Assembly: GCA_031002005.1 (NCBI GenBank)
Contig: CM061914.1
Coordinates: 188,560,685 to 188,624,684 of the forward strand
Length of the DNA: 64,000 nt
Direction: 5' to 3'
Origin: Vandiemenella viatica
Taxonomy: Eukaryota > Arthropoda > Insecta > Orthoptera > Morabidae
Shown one piece after another: positions 9,736 through 21,413 of the stretch (its first letter is position 1; every line of letters begins with the position of its first letter). Made by a program: the position numbers and the translations under genes. The notes beneath the pieces are model-generated. The model had not been told where the DNA came from and searched no databases. It was given only the letters and a program-made list of their open reading frames with translations.

Positions 9736-12700
9736 GCAGTGGCGGCCCTAGCAAGTTTTTCAGGTGGTGCGAGATTTCATCGTGGCGCCCCTAATGTACA
9801 TTCGCTTATTCGTGATTAAGCTGTCCATGAAAACTGAATATTACATTTGTTTACGTCCTACTATAATTAAAAATTTAACATTTTGTTTGTTTGCATATTG
9901 CCACTGTTTCACGCAGAAACGACTGAACGGCTTAGGATAAAATTTCAAATAACACCTAGGACCTATGTTAATCCCTATCGAAGAAATAGTTCAGTGGGAT
10001 TCGAATACGTATATGAATGCGTTAAGAAATCCAAGCGAGCAAAGCAGCAGATAGTCTTCATATATTAATAACACAGACCACTGAAAACTAGCGTGGTATA
10101 GGTAGTAATAATGAGAAACAACAGTAAAGTATATTTGTAAAGATTTATTTATGACGCACACAACGCTCACATCACATGTAAGTCAATTCTACTTAGTTTA
10201 AAATAAACAAATGTGGAAATAAAATCATAAATAAAAGGCCTAGATTGCCACCTTCCTCGCTTTCGCGCTTGCAAATTTCTTTATTAAATCAGAATGATTC
10301 AAGTCTTGGACAATGTCATTTTCTATAGATAAAATAGCAAGATCGGACAGTCTATCTTGAGACATAGTTGACCGTAAATAAGTTTTGATAAGTTTTAATT
10401 TACTGAAACTTAGTTCTCCTTTAGCAACAGTTACAGGTATGGTTAGCAAAATTCGAAGTGCCGTCCACACATTCGGAAATATATCCTGCCAGCCGTTTTG
10501 TTTCATAAGTTGAAGAACTTTTATTGGTTCTGCTGATTCAAGTTCCTTTAACCATGGTTTCAGGCTTGAAAGTTCCTCAACCAATTCACAACCAGATAAG
10601 TCACATTTTTCTTCATCAGTGAAACTTGTTTCTAAATCTGCACAGGCTTTTTCCAAATCGGACTTTTCTGGAATTGTTTTGATATTGTATAAAAAGGACC
10701 ATGTATTATTAAATTTGGATAGCTGAGTAAATCGAGTGACCAACGCATTTTCAATGGTATCGATCATAGGGTAAAAAACATTCCTTTTAAACAATTCTTC
10801 AGGATCTGTTGCTGTCTCATCTACCGCCTCATACTGAAATAATCTCTTCTTTCTTCGGAATCGGACTAGATTAAAACTAGGATCTATCCCAGTCTGAGAA
10901 GCAATTTCTCTAGCTGTTAATATAGCAGACGAATAACACCTGTACTCTTTCACAAATTCCGAACAGTTTTTCAGCAGTTGTGAAGCGTTTGGTAAATCCA
11001 TAGTTTCAGACTGCATAGCCTTGCTTACAATATTTACTTGGAACAATATATCGTACCAAGCCACCATTGTAACTATGAATTAAAATTTCTCCATGATCTG
11101 GCTTAGGGACAAGGCCTCTGATGATGCAACTGAATCATTCGTTTCCTCATGAAATTCCAGAAGGGCGTCACGAACTGAAGAGTAGTGATAACGCACTACA
11201 GATAGGCTAGAAACTCTACTCTCCCAACGAGTATCACAAACTTTTTTTAGCGATAGTCCTTCTATGTGCTTGGATATCACTTCCCATCGCTTTGTTGATC
11301 CAGAGCATAGAACAAACAATTTTTGAAGAAATCCAAACAAGGAAACTGATTTAACTGATGTTTTAGCCGCATCTGCTATTACCAAATTTAAGCTATGACA
11401 GCCATAAGGATTAAAAAAAGCTCTTGGATATTGATTTAGAATTCTGCTCTGGACACCTTTATTTACTCCTACCATAGTGGATCCATTGTCATATCCTTGG
11501 CCTCGACAATCGTTCATATCCAAATTGAACTCTTGCACAATATCATCAAAAAAGATGGCCAGTGAGTCCAGCTCCCGAAGAGTCACTTACCGGCTTGTAA
11601 GCAACGAAACACTCACGCACTTGGACTTCATCTTCAATAGTCTCAACAAAACGCAATGTTAAAGATAATTGTTCGACGTGACTGACATCAGGTGTGCAAT
11701 CCAGTATGATGGAAAAGTATTTAGATGACTTTACCATATTAAAAATTTTGCTGCGAACTTCACTTCCAAGTAAGCCGATTAACTCGTTTTGAATACGTTT
11801 TCCAAAGTAATGTACATTAGTCTCCTTATCAGAAATACGGCGGAGGTGTTCCATCATCACAGGGTCAAATTTTCCTAGCAGTTGTACTATACCCAGGAAG
11901 TTACCATTATTAGGAGTATACAGTGTTTCAGATCCTGAGCTTCCTCTGAACGACAAGTTATTGCCCGCTAAAAAGAATACTATGGCCATCATTCGTTCGA
12001 GGATAGCAGTCCATCGTGATTTCTCTTCTTCAATCTGTTTTTGCAAACGCTTGTCTCTTCCAGTGAAGTTCTTTAATCGAATAGACGCTTCTATCCAACT
12101 GTGCATGGCGTGCTGGTGATTTGAGGAAGTTTCATGAGTTTTGAGACGCACTGATAAATGCCTCCAGTCGTCAAATCCTTCTTTCCCCAAATTGGAATGA
12201 GACGTTCTGTTGAATAAAGAGCAGCAAAAACAATATACTTTATCTGTAGCTTTACAGTAAACAAGCCATCTTCTTTTATAACTTTCTCCATTTGGCATTT
12301 TTGAAAATGTGTATTTGAAAAATGACGTCCATCATTTTTCTTGGATATTTTTCGTTGCTCATTTCATTACTTACAGGACCTCGAATAATTATTTCATCTC
12401 TGATTGCAGAATCAATGAGCGGCCATTTTGAAATATCGTCCAAATTTGTATTTTGAAAAAGCGGTGGTGGTGGTGGTAGTGTATTCTCTTTCGTAATATT
12501 TTTAACTGCAGACGACATTTCAGTTACAGGCAAATCTTCTAGAACATGCTGCTCTTTATCATCATGTGCTTGGTCTGAAGATCTTATATCAGATAAGTTT
12601 TCTTTCGTTGCGTCTTCAACTAGTTCTGATGAAGATTCAGATGAATTTTCAAATCTTAAAAATTTTGCCAGCAGTTTTGAAGCTTTCTCAATTTCACCTT

Positions 12701-12780
12701 GCTTCTTCTGTTTTCTTTTTAAGTTTTGTGCCCTAGATAGTTTTTTTGGAGGTAGCGACATGTCTTGTCTGTAAAAGACA
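9736..12780 (-). mobile_element. ZMYM1-type hAT transposon, right end missing
   Basis: The left terminus CAGTGGCGGCCCTAGC at 9736-9751 is a typical hAT TIR for this class. It precedes a minus-strand transposase pseudogene (10240-12761). I could not find the complementary right TIR between 12761 and 13440, so that end is deleted or diverged; the boundary given is the end of the coding region. Inserted in aquaporin intron 2 in the same orientation as the gene. Confidence 0.8.
10240..12761 (-). pseudogene. hAT transposase (TTF zinc finger, ZMYM1-like), broken
   Basis: About 840 codons in four pieces on the minus strand: 12761-12276, 12298-11546, 11586-11080 and 11067-10240. Domains in order: a Lys/Ser-rich N-terminus; a TTF-type zinc finger (VYCFCC..., then HETSSNH); an RNase H-like core with LDCTPDVSHVEQL and RGQGYDNGSTM, which hold acidic catalytic positions, then CDTRWESR; and a hAT dimerisation tail with LLTIPVTVAKGELSFSKLK and LRSTMSQDRLSDLAILSIE. 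Damage is light: probable single-base losses in A runs near 12343 and 12303, an extra T in a T run at about 11548-11553, and one in-frame TAA at 11082-11080. The intact enzyme would bind element ends in the nucleus and move them by cut and paste. Near-complete length and few lesions suggest a fairly young insertion. Confidence 0.9.
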
Positions 12781-13359
12781 CATTATACTTTGTAAATATA
12801 GACGATACCTACGTTAAGTGTAATCATCTAATGTCTAACATAGTAGAAACAGATAAGTAGGTTGACCCTCGCCCCGTTCGGGACATAATACATACACTTT
12901 GTCGGATACAAAGGGTTCTTCTCATATCTTTACTTTTACACTATAGTTTTATGAATATAGTTTTCGGGTTTGTTAACAAATACTTATATCCTACTGTATA
13001 ATCAATGTTCGCTGCGAGTGCCAAACTATGAGTCGGTAACAGAATAATTCTAATTAAAACATCTTCAGATCTTTAAATTGTCATAAACTCCAGTTGACTA
13101 AAATAAATGCCAAGTGTATGAGCTCATATTAATTAGTATCTACTTATTTATAATTCAAAAAATCTAAATAAGCGGTCGGGGCGGTGTGTGTGTGTGTGTT
13201 AAGTCTTGTTTCCACGGAATGTGGCTTGGCGATACAGTTCTAAACTTTACCAAAAACGCTGAATGAATTTAAAATTAAAATTCGTAAATCACATATGCAG
13301 ACGGGATGTGGAATTTTGCAGTAAAAGTCTATAATGGAATAAAAAATAACAATAGAAAG
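12781..13359. other. Intronic, nothing recognised
   Basis: Contains a short GT microsatellite (about 13184-13199). Searched for the hAT right TIR without success. Confidence 0.4.
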
Positions 13360-13441
13360 GGGGTAAGTATATGACTAGGGGAACTGCCACCGGAGCATGT
13401 GCTCCATCGTAATTACAGTAAATTAATAATAATAATAATAA
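13360..13441 (+). mobile_element. 3' tip of the L2/CR1-like LINE
   Basis: Contains AACTGCCACCGGAGCATGTG then ATCGTAATTACAGTAAATT and a TAA microsatellite, matching the 3' ends of the copies at 22480-22525 and 52489-52560. A family-A SINE begins 1-2 bases after the tail. Confidence 0.75.
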
Positions 13442-13442
13442 A

Positions 13443-13685
13443 GCGAGCATGGAAGGTGAGTGGTTAGCGTTCTGGCCTCGCATTCGGGAGGACACCGGTT
13501 CGAATCCCTGTCCGGGTATCCAGATTTTGGTTTTCCATGGTTTCCCCCAATCACTCCAGGCGAATTCCAGGATTCTTCCTTCAAAAGGCCATGGCAATAT
13601 TCCTTCCCGTTCGTTCTCCCCAGTCCCATCCCGCCTCTAATGACGTCGACGAGGCGTAAAGCCACAACTAACACAAAAAAAAAAA
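13443..13685 (+). mobile_element. tRNA-derived SINE (family A)
   Basis: tRNA-like head with A-box region TGAGTGGTTAGCG and B-box GGTTCGAATCC (13498-13508), the shared body (CCAGATTTTGGTTTTCCATGG, CACTCCAGGCGAA, CCTTCAAAAGGCCATGG), tail TCGACGAGGCGTAAAGCC and an A-rich end. Pol III transcribed if active. Sits directly behind a LINE 3' tail. Confidence 0.9.
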
Positions 13686-13710
13686 TTTCTCTCGCGCCGT
13701 GGAAATGGTC

Positions 13711-15196
13711 TGATGCCGCGTTTCCACTTTCGCGCGAGCTTCCGCGAGGTGAGGTCACACAGCACGAACACGAGGCGCAAAATGAGACGCGTATAGCGCG
13801 TGTTACATGACGTGACACGAGCGGCATGATGCGAGCGTGAGAGTCGCGTTGCGTGGTGGTCCGCATATTGAGACGCAGTTTCCAAGTGGCGCGCGTACCA
13901 CTCGCGTCTGAAAATACACAACACGCGATGAAAACATTTGTCATTATTTAGAGTCAGATGATGCTTTATTCCTTGCTGAGTAAGAAATGAATAAATGAAG
14001 AAATGATGAGTATATTTTCTCGAAAAGCAGTGTATGAGGATTACAAATTCATCACCGTTGATATTGGAGCTATGGGCAAATTCATAGAAATGTATTTGCT
14101 AGTAGTGCATCGGGCATGAAAATGATGAAACACATGTTACTACTTCTGTCTCCTGAAATTATACCTACGATTGCTAAGCCGATGCCACACGTTTTTTTTT
14201 TTTTTTAGGGGGAGGCGTATACAGTCTTTCTTTTAACAGAAAATATAATGGGACGATATAATAATAACCTACTAAACACTTTATCTCGGACTTTCGCTAT
14301 ATTTAGCAGAATAACTCCTTTTTTAAATCTGTCTTTTTATTTACACTTTGCGTATGAAGTTTGGTGAAATTATATTTTATTATCTAATTTATTAATCAGA
14401 TTCCTAAGGCTAATTCTGCTAAAATAAAAACTTGGTACCTAGATCATTTTTCGTAAGGAACAAACGAGGGTCACCACTTTCGGAAATTTTCAGGCGGGGT
14501 CTTTCTTTGGCGATAATACGATTAACAGCAATAAAGTCTTATTAGATGAGATATGAAATAGGAAAAGGCTTCATTAAAATGAAAAAATCAATTGCCATAA
14601 ATTTAAATATGACAAGCCTTTTTTTCATTTTGCCACAGTCTTACATATTCATCACTATCGAATTTACGTTTACTTTCTTCATCATATCTGATTTCTGACA
14701 ATTCTTCCTGTCAAGCTGTATCAGCGTTTACAATATTTGCGGTACAAGAATTTTTCATCCAGTCATACACCTCGAATTTCAAAATATCTTCAAATCGTTT
14801 TTCCATGTCTAAAGTTTACTGAACCTGTCAGTATACTCTGGAGTTTTTTATCGTCTATAGATAATAATTCAGGAAACTGATGAAATTCTGTTTTCAAAAT
14901 ATTATAAAGCAGTAGTTAAAATTTGTCAATAAATAAAGACACTGACGACCTATTGAAGTTTTATTAGCTGCTTGAAGCTACATATTGACATCATTAAATC
15001 TCTTTAAAAAAAATTAAAAATCAATTAAATTTTTTTAAAAGAAAGTGCTTCAGTATAAGACAAATCCCCTACCGCCTACCACGAAATCTTAAACGCCCAC
15101 TAGTCATCCGTGAATGAATTCTTGCGAGAGTGTAAACGGCAGTTCGTGTCAGCTTTCGTGCACGAAGCGCGAGGCGAGTGTGTAAATGCGGCATCA
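13711..15196 (+). mobile_element. PIF/Harbinger element, decayed
   Basis: Inverted ends: GATGCCGCGTTTCCAC at the left and the complement of GATGCCGCATTTACAC at the right. Inside, the plus-strand reading DYKFITVDIGAMGKF at about 14035-14085 matches the DDE_Tnp_4 block of Harbinger transposases (VDIGAYG type), followed in a shifted frame by FASSASG. On the minus strand about 14640-14815, a reading ending DSDEYVRLWQN may be the accessory DNA-binding protein. No clean 3-bp target duplication was found, so the exact ends are uncertain. Confidence 0.75.
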
Positions 15197-16181
15197 CATC
15201 AAAGGATTGCGACTCGACTGTTGACAAGCCTTCGGCTTGCCCACATGTTTACACAGCTTGTTGTAGATTGTTGATTGCGATTGTTGATTTTGCAACAGAA
15301 AATATATTGTGTATTGAATTTTTCAGCAGAAATTATTGAATGGAGTAATGAGGTAATGTAAAAGCCAGCCTCTTTTGAATGGGGATACGTTTTCTCATGT
15401 TTGTATTTCATCTCTATATATGTTCAAAATAAATTGCTGACATTCCGCAAATGTTTTCAAATCTGCCAGATGGTTCTTTTCTCGTCACTTAGCATGCAAA
15501 CAAATAAACCAGATATTGTTTGTTTAATCGGCCCAATTTAAATTTTATATTGATTGAATTAGTTTCAGTATTATTATAAATACGTTTTTAGACTTTTATT
15601 TGGTGTCAACATCCACCAATGCCTTTTTCATTTCACTATTTTCCTCTGCAAAACTAACTACAGAATCGTTCATAATCCGACGCGGTACATGCTAATTCTT
15701 CTTTACAGTCCGATTTATAAACGTCGAACATTTTTACTAAAAATATTTCTATTACCGATAGCCAAAAAAAATTAAGAATTGAACAGCTAAAACACTGAAG
15801 AAGAACTTATTACGAGAAACGGGCTACTCGGAATTCGACAATCCTGCGCAGAGAGAACTGCGCAGGACTCGAATTAATCCGACAAGTTAAAAGGACGAAC
15901 CTCCAGTAACGTGAGTTTTGCCATACCACACAGCATGGGGACAAATTATTTACCTCGCGCAGTCCTGTCACCTTGAGATATTCCCGATGTGTGCGTGCGT
16001 ACAGGCGGCACACACACAAACCACGCACGGTATCTTTGTATCAAGGTAACCTACTATTCTGTTTCTGCTATGATTCTATGCCCTAAAATATTGTCACTCA
16101 GAAATGTTTACTATGGAAGCAACGAATACCAGGTTAGGTATATTGTTATCTATGCAAAAACAAATAGGTTTGTTTATTTTA
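15197..16181. other. Intronic, nothing recognised
   Basis: AT-rich, with short ORFs lacking domain signals. Confidence 0.4.
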
Positions 16182-16565
16182 GTTCTCCGGGTGGAGCCGC
16201 GTCGATTTATTAAAACCTAACGTTTCTGCTATCGTGCTGTGGCTTCATGGGCGCACTTGCACCCCCCTGCTATGAAAGAAAGTACGCAGAAAAAGATTAA
16301 GAAACAAAATTTTTATTATTAAATTCACTGCTTGAATAATAACTTAAGGCGCCTATATTGTTGTCCAAATTTGTTCACACTGTCAATAAATTCAGTATCC
16401 TTAGATAATAAGTGTTATATAGAATGTATAAAAAAGATACAGATGCACCCCCCTTAAAGTAATACTGCCGGCGCCCTTGTGTGGCTTTCCTCAGAGGACT
16501 GAAGCCACAGCACGATAGCAGAAACGTTAGGTTTTAATAAATCGACGCGGCTCCACCCGGAGAAC
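16182..16565. repeat. Perfect 66-bp inverted repeat with 252-bp spacer
   Basis: Left arm 16182-16247 and right arm 16500-16565 are exact reverse complements over 66 bp; the arms contain CGACGCGGCTCCACCCGG and AGAAACGTTAGG. The spacer holds GGGCGCACTTGCACCCCCC and the near-complement TGCACCCCCC...GGCGCCCTTG, resembling a hAT-like insertion. Non-coding. It may be a foldback pair of retroelement termini. Confidence 0.9.
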
Positions 16566-17343
16566 CAGGATAATACATACAGTGACCGCAGAAGCTTTCG
16601 GAATTATTTAAATAGGTATGTTACCAACATCATGTTACTTAATATCTAACATTACATAACATTCGGAATACTCACAGAATATCTGCAACAACAATAATAA
16701 CGTTTCACCGATAAATAACGTTTCGATTTTGCTTGGAGCTCGTAACACAATGCACTTGCTACCGCATACAGTACAAATAAATGCCAAGACCACAGCCGAA
16801 AATGCACAAAACAGGCGCCAGAGGCGCGGCGCGGCAACAGAGAGTACCAACAATGTGACAACTTTTCATTTTCTTTATTCCAATAACTCCAGTTCACTCA
16901 ATTCTGTGGCGACATATGACTAAGCATAAAGCTGAAGCCCCTGGTTACAAGCAAAAACATAATAGAAAATTAAAATTTAAAACCGAATTTTCTAAAAATC
17001 ATATATCATACAATTAATTTCTTTGAAAACATTCTTGGACGGAGTAGAATGAGTTGCTAAAATAATTATCAGTTTCTTTCTTTAAATATACCTTCATTAT
17101 CTAAAAATTGAATGTAGTTTTGGGAAAATTGTGAACCAGATGGGTCCCAGAATAATTAGCCATTCTTTTTATTAATGATAATAATGTTTGAGTATCGAGC
17201 AAGTTATTTTTGTTTCTTGTATTGAAACTGTGTACTTGGAAACAGTTAGAATGTCCTGCGTCAAAACACATGAGAGAAATTATATACTGAAAGGTGATTG
17301 TAAGACTATTAACTTATTTTAAAAAAAATTGAAAAATCGTAAA
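16566..17343. other. Intronic, nothing recognised
   Basis: No assignable coding or repeat feature. Confidence 0.4.
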
Positions 17344-18651
17344 TCTATATATATAAAGATGAATGTGTGTATGTTTGTTTGTTCTTCATACAAATCCACA
17401 GTTTTCATCCGATCTCGATGAAACTTTGCAAACTTATCCTTTGAAACAAGGAGAAAAATACTATCTACATTTGGTTGAAAAATTATCTGTATAAATAATA
17501 CATGTTGTCTTATAATTTCGAAAAGTTACTGAATGGCGATAGACAGACGTGTTGAATGTGGAGGTCTCTCTACTGTTTTTCCTTATTGTAGCGGCCAGGT
17601 AACTGAGTGGTTAGAGCGCTTACTTACTTATATTAGGCTCGTGGTCTCCGGTTCAAATCTCCGTGGAGGCTAAGGTTTTTAAAAATTGTTTTTGATCGTA
17701 TGAGTCACGCCTGGGCAGTCCGTTATTCGGATTGAATGTTAAACTGTAGATATTACAAAGTTAGGGGTGCAATGCAAGGCAAATCGTAGATAGTCTTGCA
17801 ATGCTGTAGGTGTACACTTTTTTACATTATATTGAACCCTCAGGGGTGATTTGCAGTCTGTCTGTGTGTATGTGTGTGTGTGTGTGTTTGTGTGTGTGCA
17901 GTAATAATACTACAAATTCGGAAGCAATTCTCTGTCTTTTGTTACGATTTAACGACTAAATGCCTCTACCGATATTGACGAAATTTGACCAGAAAATCTG
18001 TAGGAAGGGCAGGGGACTTTTTTTCCGGTATTATTAACAATTGTAGTCACGAAATTTTGAGAATTTTCGATTGGTGACAGGGAGACGGATGTGTGTGTTA
18101 TTCTGTAATGTTACGTCGGTTGCTCATGTTGTGCTTCTCGCGTATTATGTTATTGTATAATTTGTTAATAAATTTCGTTCAGAGAAAAAACGTATTACTT
18201 AGTACAGATGTCGATTTGCCCTGTCCTATTAATTTGAGTCTGCTTAAATGTTTCTGGCACCAGTTTTTTTTTTGCCTTCTTTGGGGGCGTAAACTGGCCT
18301 AAGTTGTATCTCTAGCAGAGCACGAGCAGCTAAAGGTATTAGAACCCAAGAATCAGATGCTGATGCTGAAGAAAGAAGAAAAGACCAACCTGAAATAACG
18401 CTGACCTTAGTTAACACCCCGCCCCCTCCCCCACATCACCTTCGTTTGTTTTTCTGTTTTTAAATATGTTGGAAATTGATTCTCTTCAAGAGACCGGTTC
18501 GGTGGTAGAATGATATAGTGATGGCTTTCCTGTCATATTTTGCCAACTCGGTGTTGTTTGGGAGCAATCCTTCGTTACGAACAACTTTTTATATACAATT
18601 CTGGCAAAGCAATTCTTAATCCACGCGTACGAAGTCGCGGGTATCAGCTAG
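17344..18651 (+). mobile_element. Helitron-like element carrying a SINE-like insert
   Basis: Starts TCTATATATATAAAG (TC at 17344, host A at 17343) and ends GGGTATCAGCTAG (18651) with host T at 18652. A GC-rich hairpin (CGCG, loop, CGCG in ACGCGTACGAAGTCGCGG) lies about 10 bases before the end. These are Helitron-style termini. Inside, 17586-17680 has a tRNA-like head (TGAGTGGTTAGAGCGC, B-box GGTTCAAATCT). A GT microsatellite lies at about 17863-17900. No Rep/helicase coding seen. Confidence 0.65.
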
Positions 18652-19185
18652 TATGAATATAATTGCACAAAGTTTGTTGGTACGGGAAGAGTTCAAGTAT
18701 TTGTTTTATATCTTGTATTTTATATATATATTTATTTGTTCTTTTCTTTTTTGATGTGTTCGTTGGTATCAAATAAAAGCTGACGACCAGAAAAATCTGG
18801 AAATGTTCAGAGATAGCTATGATTTTTTTTAGAAAAACCACGAAAATATCTGTTTTCAGCTCATTGCTGAAGTGAAAACTTCTATAGGCGCGTTACCCGA
18901 CGGGGGCAAATCTGTGAGTTCCCGAGATGCCACCAGTTGGGCGTATGATTTGCGCATTGAACGCTTTTCGCAAAATCTACACACAGTCTTTTTTTTTTAC
19001 CGATTTTGAAACTTTAAATACATATACTTAAAAACAAATAGAAAAACAATGTTGAGATTTGATTTACAAAAACCTAACTCCTCTCCTCCTTCCCCCCTTC
19101 AATTTAATTTCTGTCACCGTTGTTCATACAAATCCACAGTTTTTATCCGGTTTTGATATTAGTGAGCACACGTAAACTTCAAAAC
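18652..19185. repeat. Mixed repeat debris
   Basis: TGAAGTGAAAACTTCTATAG at 18869-18888 recurs as TGAAGTAAAAACTTCTTTAG at about 19459-19478, and CATACAAATCCACAGTTTT at about 19124-19142 recurs at about 17388, inside the Helitron-like element. This suggests fragments of the same elements. Confidence 0.5.
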
Positions 19186-19440
19186 AAGGCGGTATGATAG
19201 CTCAGTGGTTAAGGCACTTACTTCAAGTTCCTCTCTCCGGTCGTGGGTTCAAATCCCGTGATGAGCAGGAATTTTCAGGAGTTGTATTTGATTATATGAG
19301 CTACGCCGGGACCTTCCGTGGTTCTAATTCCATCTTAAACTGCAGACCCCTGAGGAAAGGAATTATCCTTCTTGCCTCTGACAAAACAGCTTGGTACATC
19401 TCCTTCGGGAAGATTCGACGAACGGTCGCGTTGTGGACTA
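19186..19440 (+). mobile_element. tRNA-derived SINE (family E)
   Basis: Head GATAGCTCAGTGGTTAAGGC with B-box GGGTTCAAATCCCG (19246-19259), then a body similar to the SINE-like insert at 17586-17760 (TTTGATTATATGAG versus TTTGATCGTATGAG). Non-coding. Confidence 0.65.
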
Positions 19441-19469
19441 AGTTAGATTTTTAGTATTTGAAGTAAAAA

Positions 19470-19741
19470 CTTCTTTAGGCGCTTTGGGCGATATTTGAAT
19501 AGGTAAATTCTTATCCCTGTCTCGGCGTGGATTTTCGTACATTAACCCGACCTTCACCTCTGGCACAGCTTGCTGTGTAATGTGAAGTGCGCCAGAACAC
19601 TTCCGTGGTTCGGATTCCACCTCAAACTGTTGGTTCCCTGTACTTGGTAGGACTACCGGGCTAGGTTAAGGCGGCTAAGACGGGGGCGGAAAGCGCAGCC
19701 AATAGAAACCCTGTCACCAGGTCATTACGACCACACGGAAT
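19470..19741 (+). mobile_element. SINE family C, 5' part degraded
   Basis: Body elements CCCTGTCTCGGCG, TAACCCGACCTTCACCTCTG, AATGTGAAGTGCGCCAGAAC and the 3' end CACCAGGTCATTACGACCAC are shared with copies at 23878-24150 (minus) and 26980-27812 (split by a mariner). Confidence 0.75.
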
Positions 19742-20084
19742 TATTACTATGTAGTATATCTGTAGCTATAAGTATGTCGTCTTGCGCGTATGATATTAAT
19801 AGTTTTCAGTTTTCAATGATACAAGTGGCGTTCAATTGAGTTAGTTAGTTTTTTTTTCGGAAAAAAAACTTTTGAAATTTACAGCGATATTTAGCGTCCT
19901 GAACAAAATATTAGTGATCTTTCCGGAGTTTATCGTTTTCGCATCATAACTAAATTAGTAATTTCAACAAATTTATCTCTTCAGCAGATATTTTTTGGGT
20001 ATATATCGTCGCCAGACGATTCTACTTTGCCGCGGCTTAAAATCCCAGAAGTTCTTCCGTACTGCCGCCGCGAAAATGTAAATA

Positions 20085-20310
20085 GTGTTGGTATTTGTCT
20101 GCGAAATGTGTGACTATGTTCTGTATGTGATAAGTGTACTTTTTGTTTGTGTAATGCGTATTTTATGAGGCGGTGTTGGGGCCCGTCCCGGCATGCGTCT
20201 TGATGGCTGTCAGGACGTCCTGGGTTCGATGCCCGGGCCCGTTGTATCTCCCCCTCCCTGATCCACTGTGCGGCGCGCGTCACCACACAGAGGCGCACCA
20301 GGTGGCCTTT
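20085..20310 (+). repeat. Dispersed repeat (family D) with tRNA-like block
   Basis: ATTTGTCTGCGAAATGTGTG through GATAAGTGTACTTTTTGTTT at about 20090-20150 matches 48620-48712 on the minus strand. It is followed by a GGGTTCGATGCCCGGG B-box-like block at 20220-20235. Probably a SINE. Confidence 0.55.
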
Positions 20311-20517
20311 TTAAAGTTCGGTGGATGGGATGACAGAATCCAATAATTGAGATAAATCTGACTGGAATCTAGTTAATTATATGATTAACACGTAACATGA
20401 CGCTAAAAACCTGCCGTGACGATGTCATGGTGATGCCTACCACCATTTAAAACGGAAATAAACTTGACACGGTGACACCAGATAGCATTAAAAGTCACAA
20501 CACAACCATATTTCTAA

Positions 20518-21266
20518 GGGGGCCTGCATTAATTACGTAAGGTGTTTTTCCGGAATTCCGACACCCCCTCCCCTCTGGTGAGACTTCATGATATCTGGTC
20601 ATACCCCCCCCTCCTCCTCTGAAATGAGGTGAGATTTTGACGAAGACACCCCTCCCCCCCTACTAATTGACCTCGTAACTTTTTGAGACTTTTTTTTTTA
20701 GGTCTCATGGTACCAAGGGCGGTTATACCACCCTAAAGTCGACTTTCGCGTCATTTGTAGACCTTTTTTTAAAGCTCTACAATCTTACAAGAATTTAAAA
20801 ACCTCACGACAATTCCGTTAACCTCCCCCCCCCTTTTCCCCTTGGTGAGGTTTCGTGAGATTTCGTCAGATCCAGTGGCGTAGCTAGGTCAACAAGGGCC
20901 CCGGTGAAAAATAAAATTATGAGCGACCTTTTTTTTTAGCTCTGCCAAGTTGCCAGTAGGGGCCCCCTGAGCTGAGCTTGGGGGCCCCGAAGCTGAGATT
21001 GGGGTCCCTGAGCGGTGCTGGATTTCCTCTGAGCAATAGGGTATTTAGGTTCACAAGGCCCTAGGAGCTAAAAAAATAAGATTGCCCATTTGACCCTGAA
21101 GGCCCGTGGGCCCTCTGAGGTGAACTTGGGGGCGCCCTGGGATTCGCTTGGGGGCCCCCTGAGCGTGTGGGCCCCGGTGCACTGCACCGCCTAGCCCTAC
21201 AGTAGCTACGCCTCTCGTCAGATACCCCCCACCCTATTTCACCTCACGTAGTTAGTGGACGCCTCC
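20518..21266. mobile_element. Harbinger-like MITE split by a hAT MITE
   Basis: TIRs of about 25 bp: GGGGGCCTGCATTAATTACG at the left and the complement of GGAGGCGTCCACTAACTACG at the right. Each is flanked by TAA (20515-20517 and 21267-21269), the TWA type of target site used by PIF/Harbinger elements. The interior has repeated GTGAGAC/CCCCCC blocks. A hAT MITE with its own 8-bp duplication sits at 20872-21216. Without it this element is about 400 bp. Confidence 0.75.
20872..21216 (+). mobile_element. hAT MITE nested in Harbinger-like MITE
   Basis: Starts CAGTGGCGTAGCTAGG and ends CAGTAGCTACGCCTC. The 8-bp duplication CGTCAGAT flanks it (20864-20871 and 21216-21223, one base uncertain). The interior GGGGGCCCC runs match the copy at 3000-3325. 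Confidence 0.8.
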
Positions 21267-21413
21267 TAAGCCCGTATTGAGACATTCATTCGTGAACGAT
21301 TCGCTTCTGCCAGGCTTGCACTTAAGCTCTACCATTTTGAGAGGCTCTATGTTTACCAACCTCACTACTCACCCTCAACACGAAATCTCGCAACTGGAGG
21401 AGCAGCCTCTCAC

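Larger units (their letters stand above)
5251..21413 (-). other. Aquaporin intron 2, about 16.2 kb
   Basis: Runs from donor GTGAGAG after exon 2 (21413 downward) to acceptor CGCGCAG before exon 3. Phase 0. Holds nested repeats (Helitron-like, SINE, LINE, hAT, PIF/Harbinger and MITE), described separately. The large hAT element lies in the same orientation as the gene. Confidence 0.85.
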
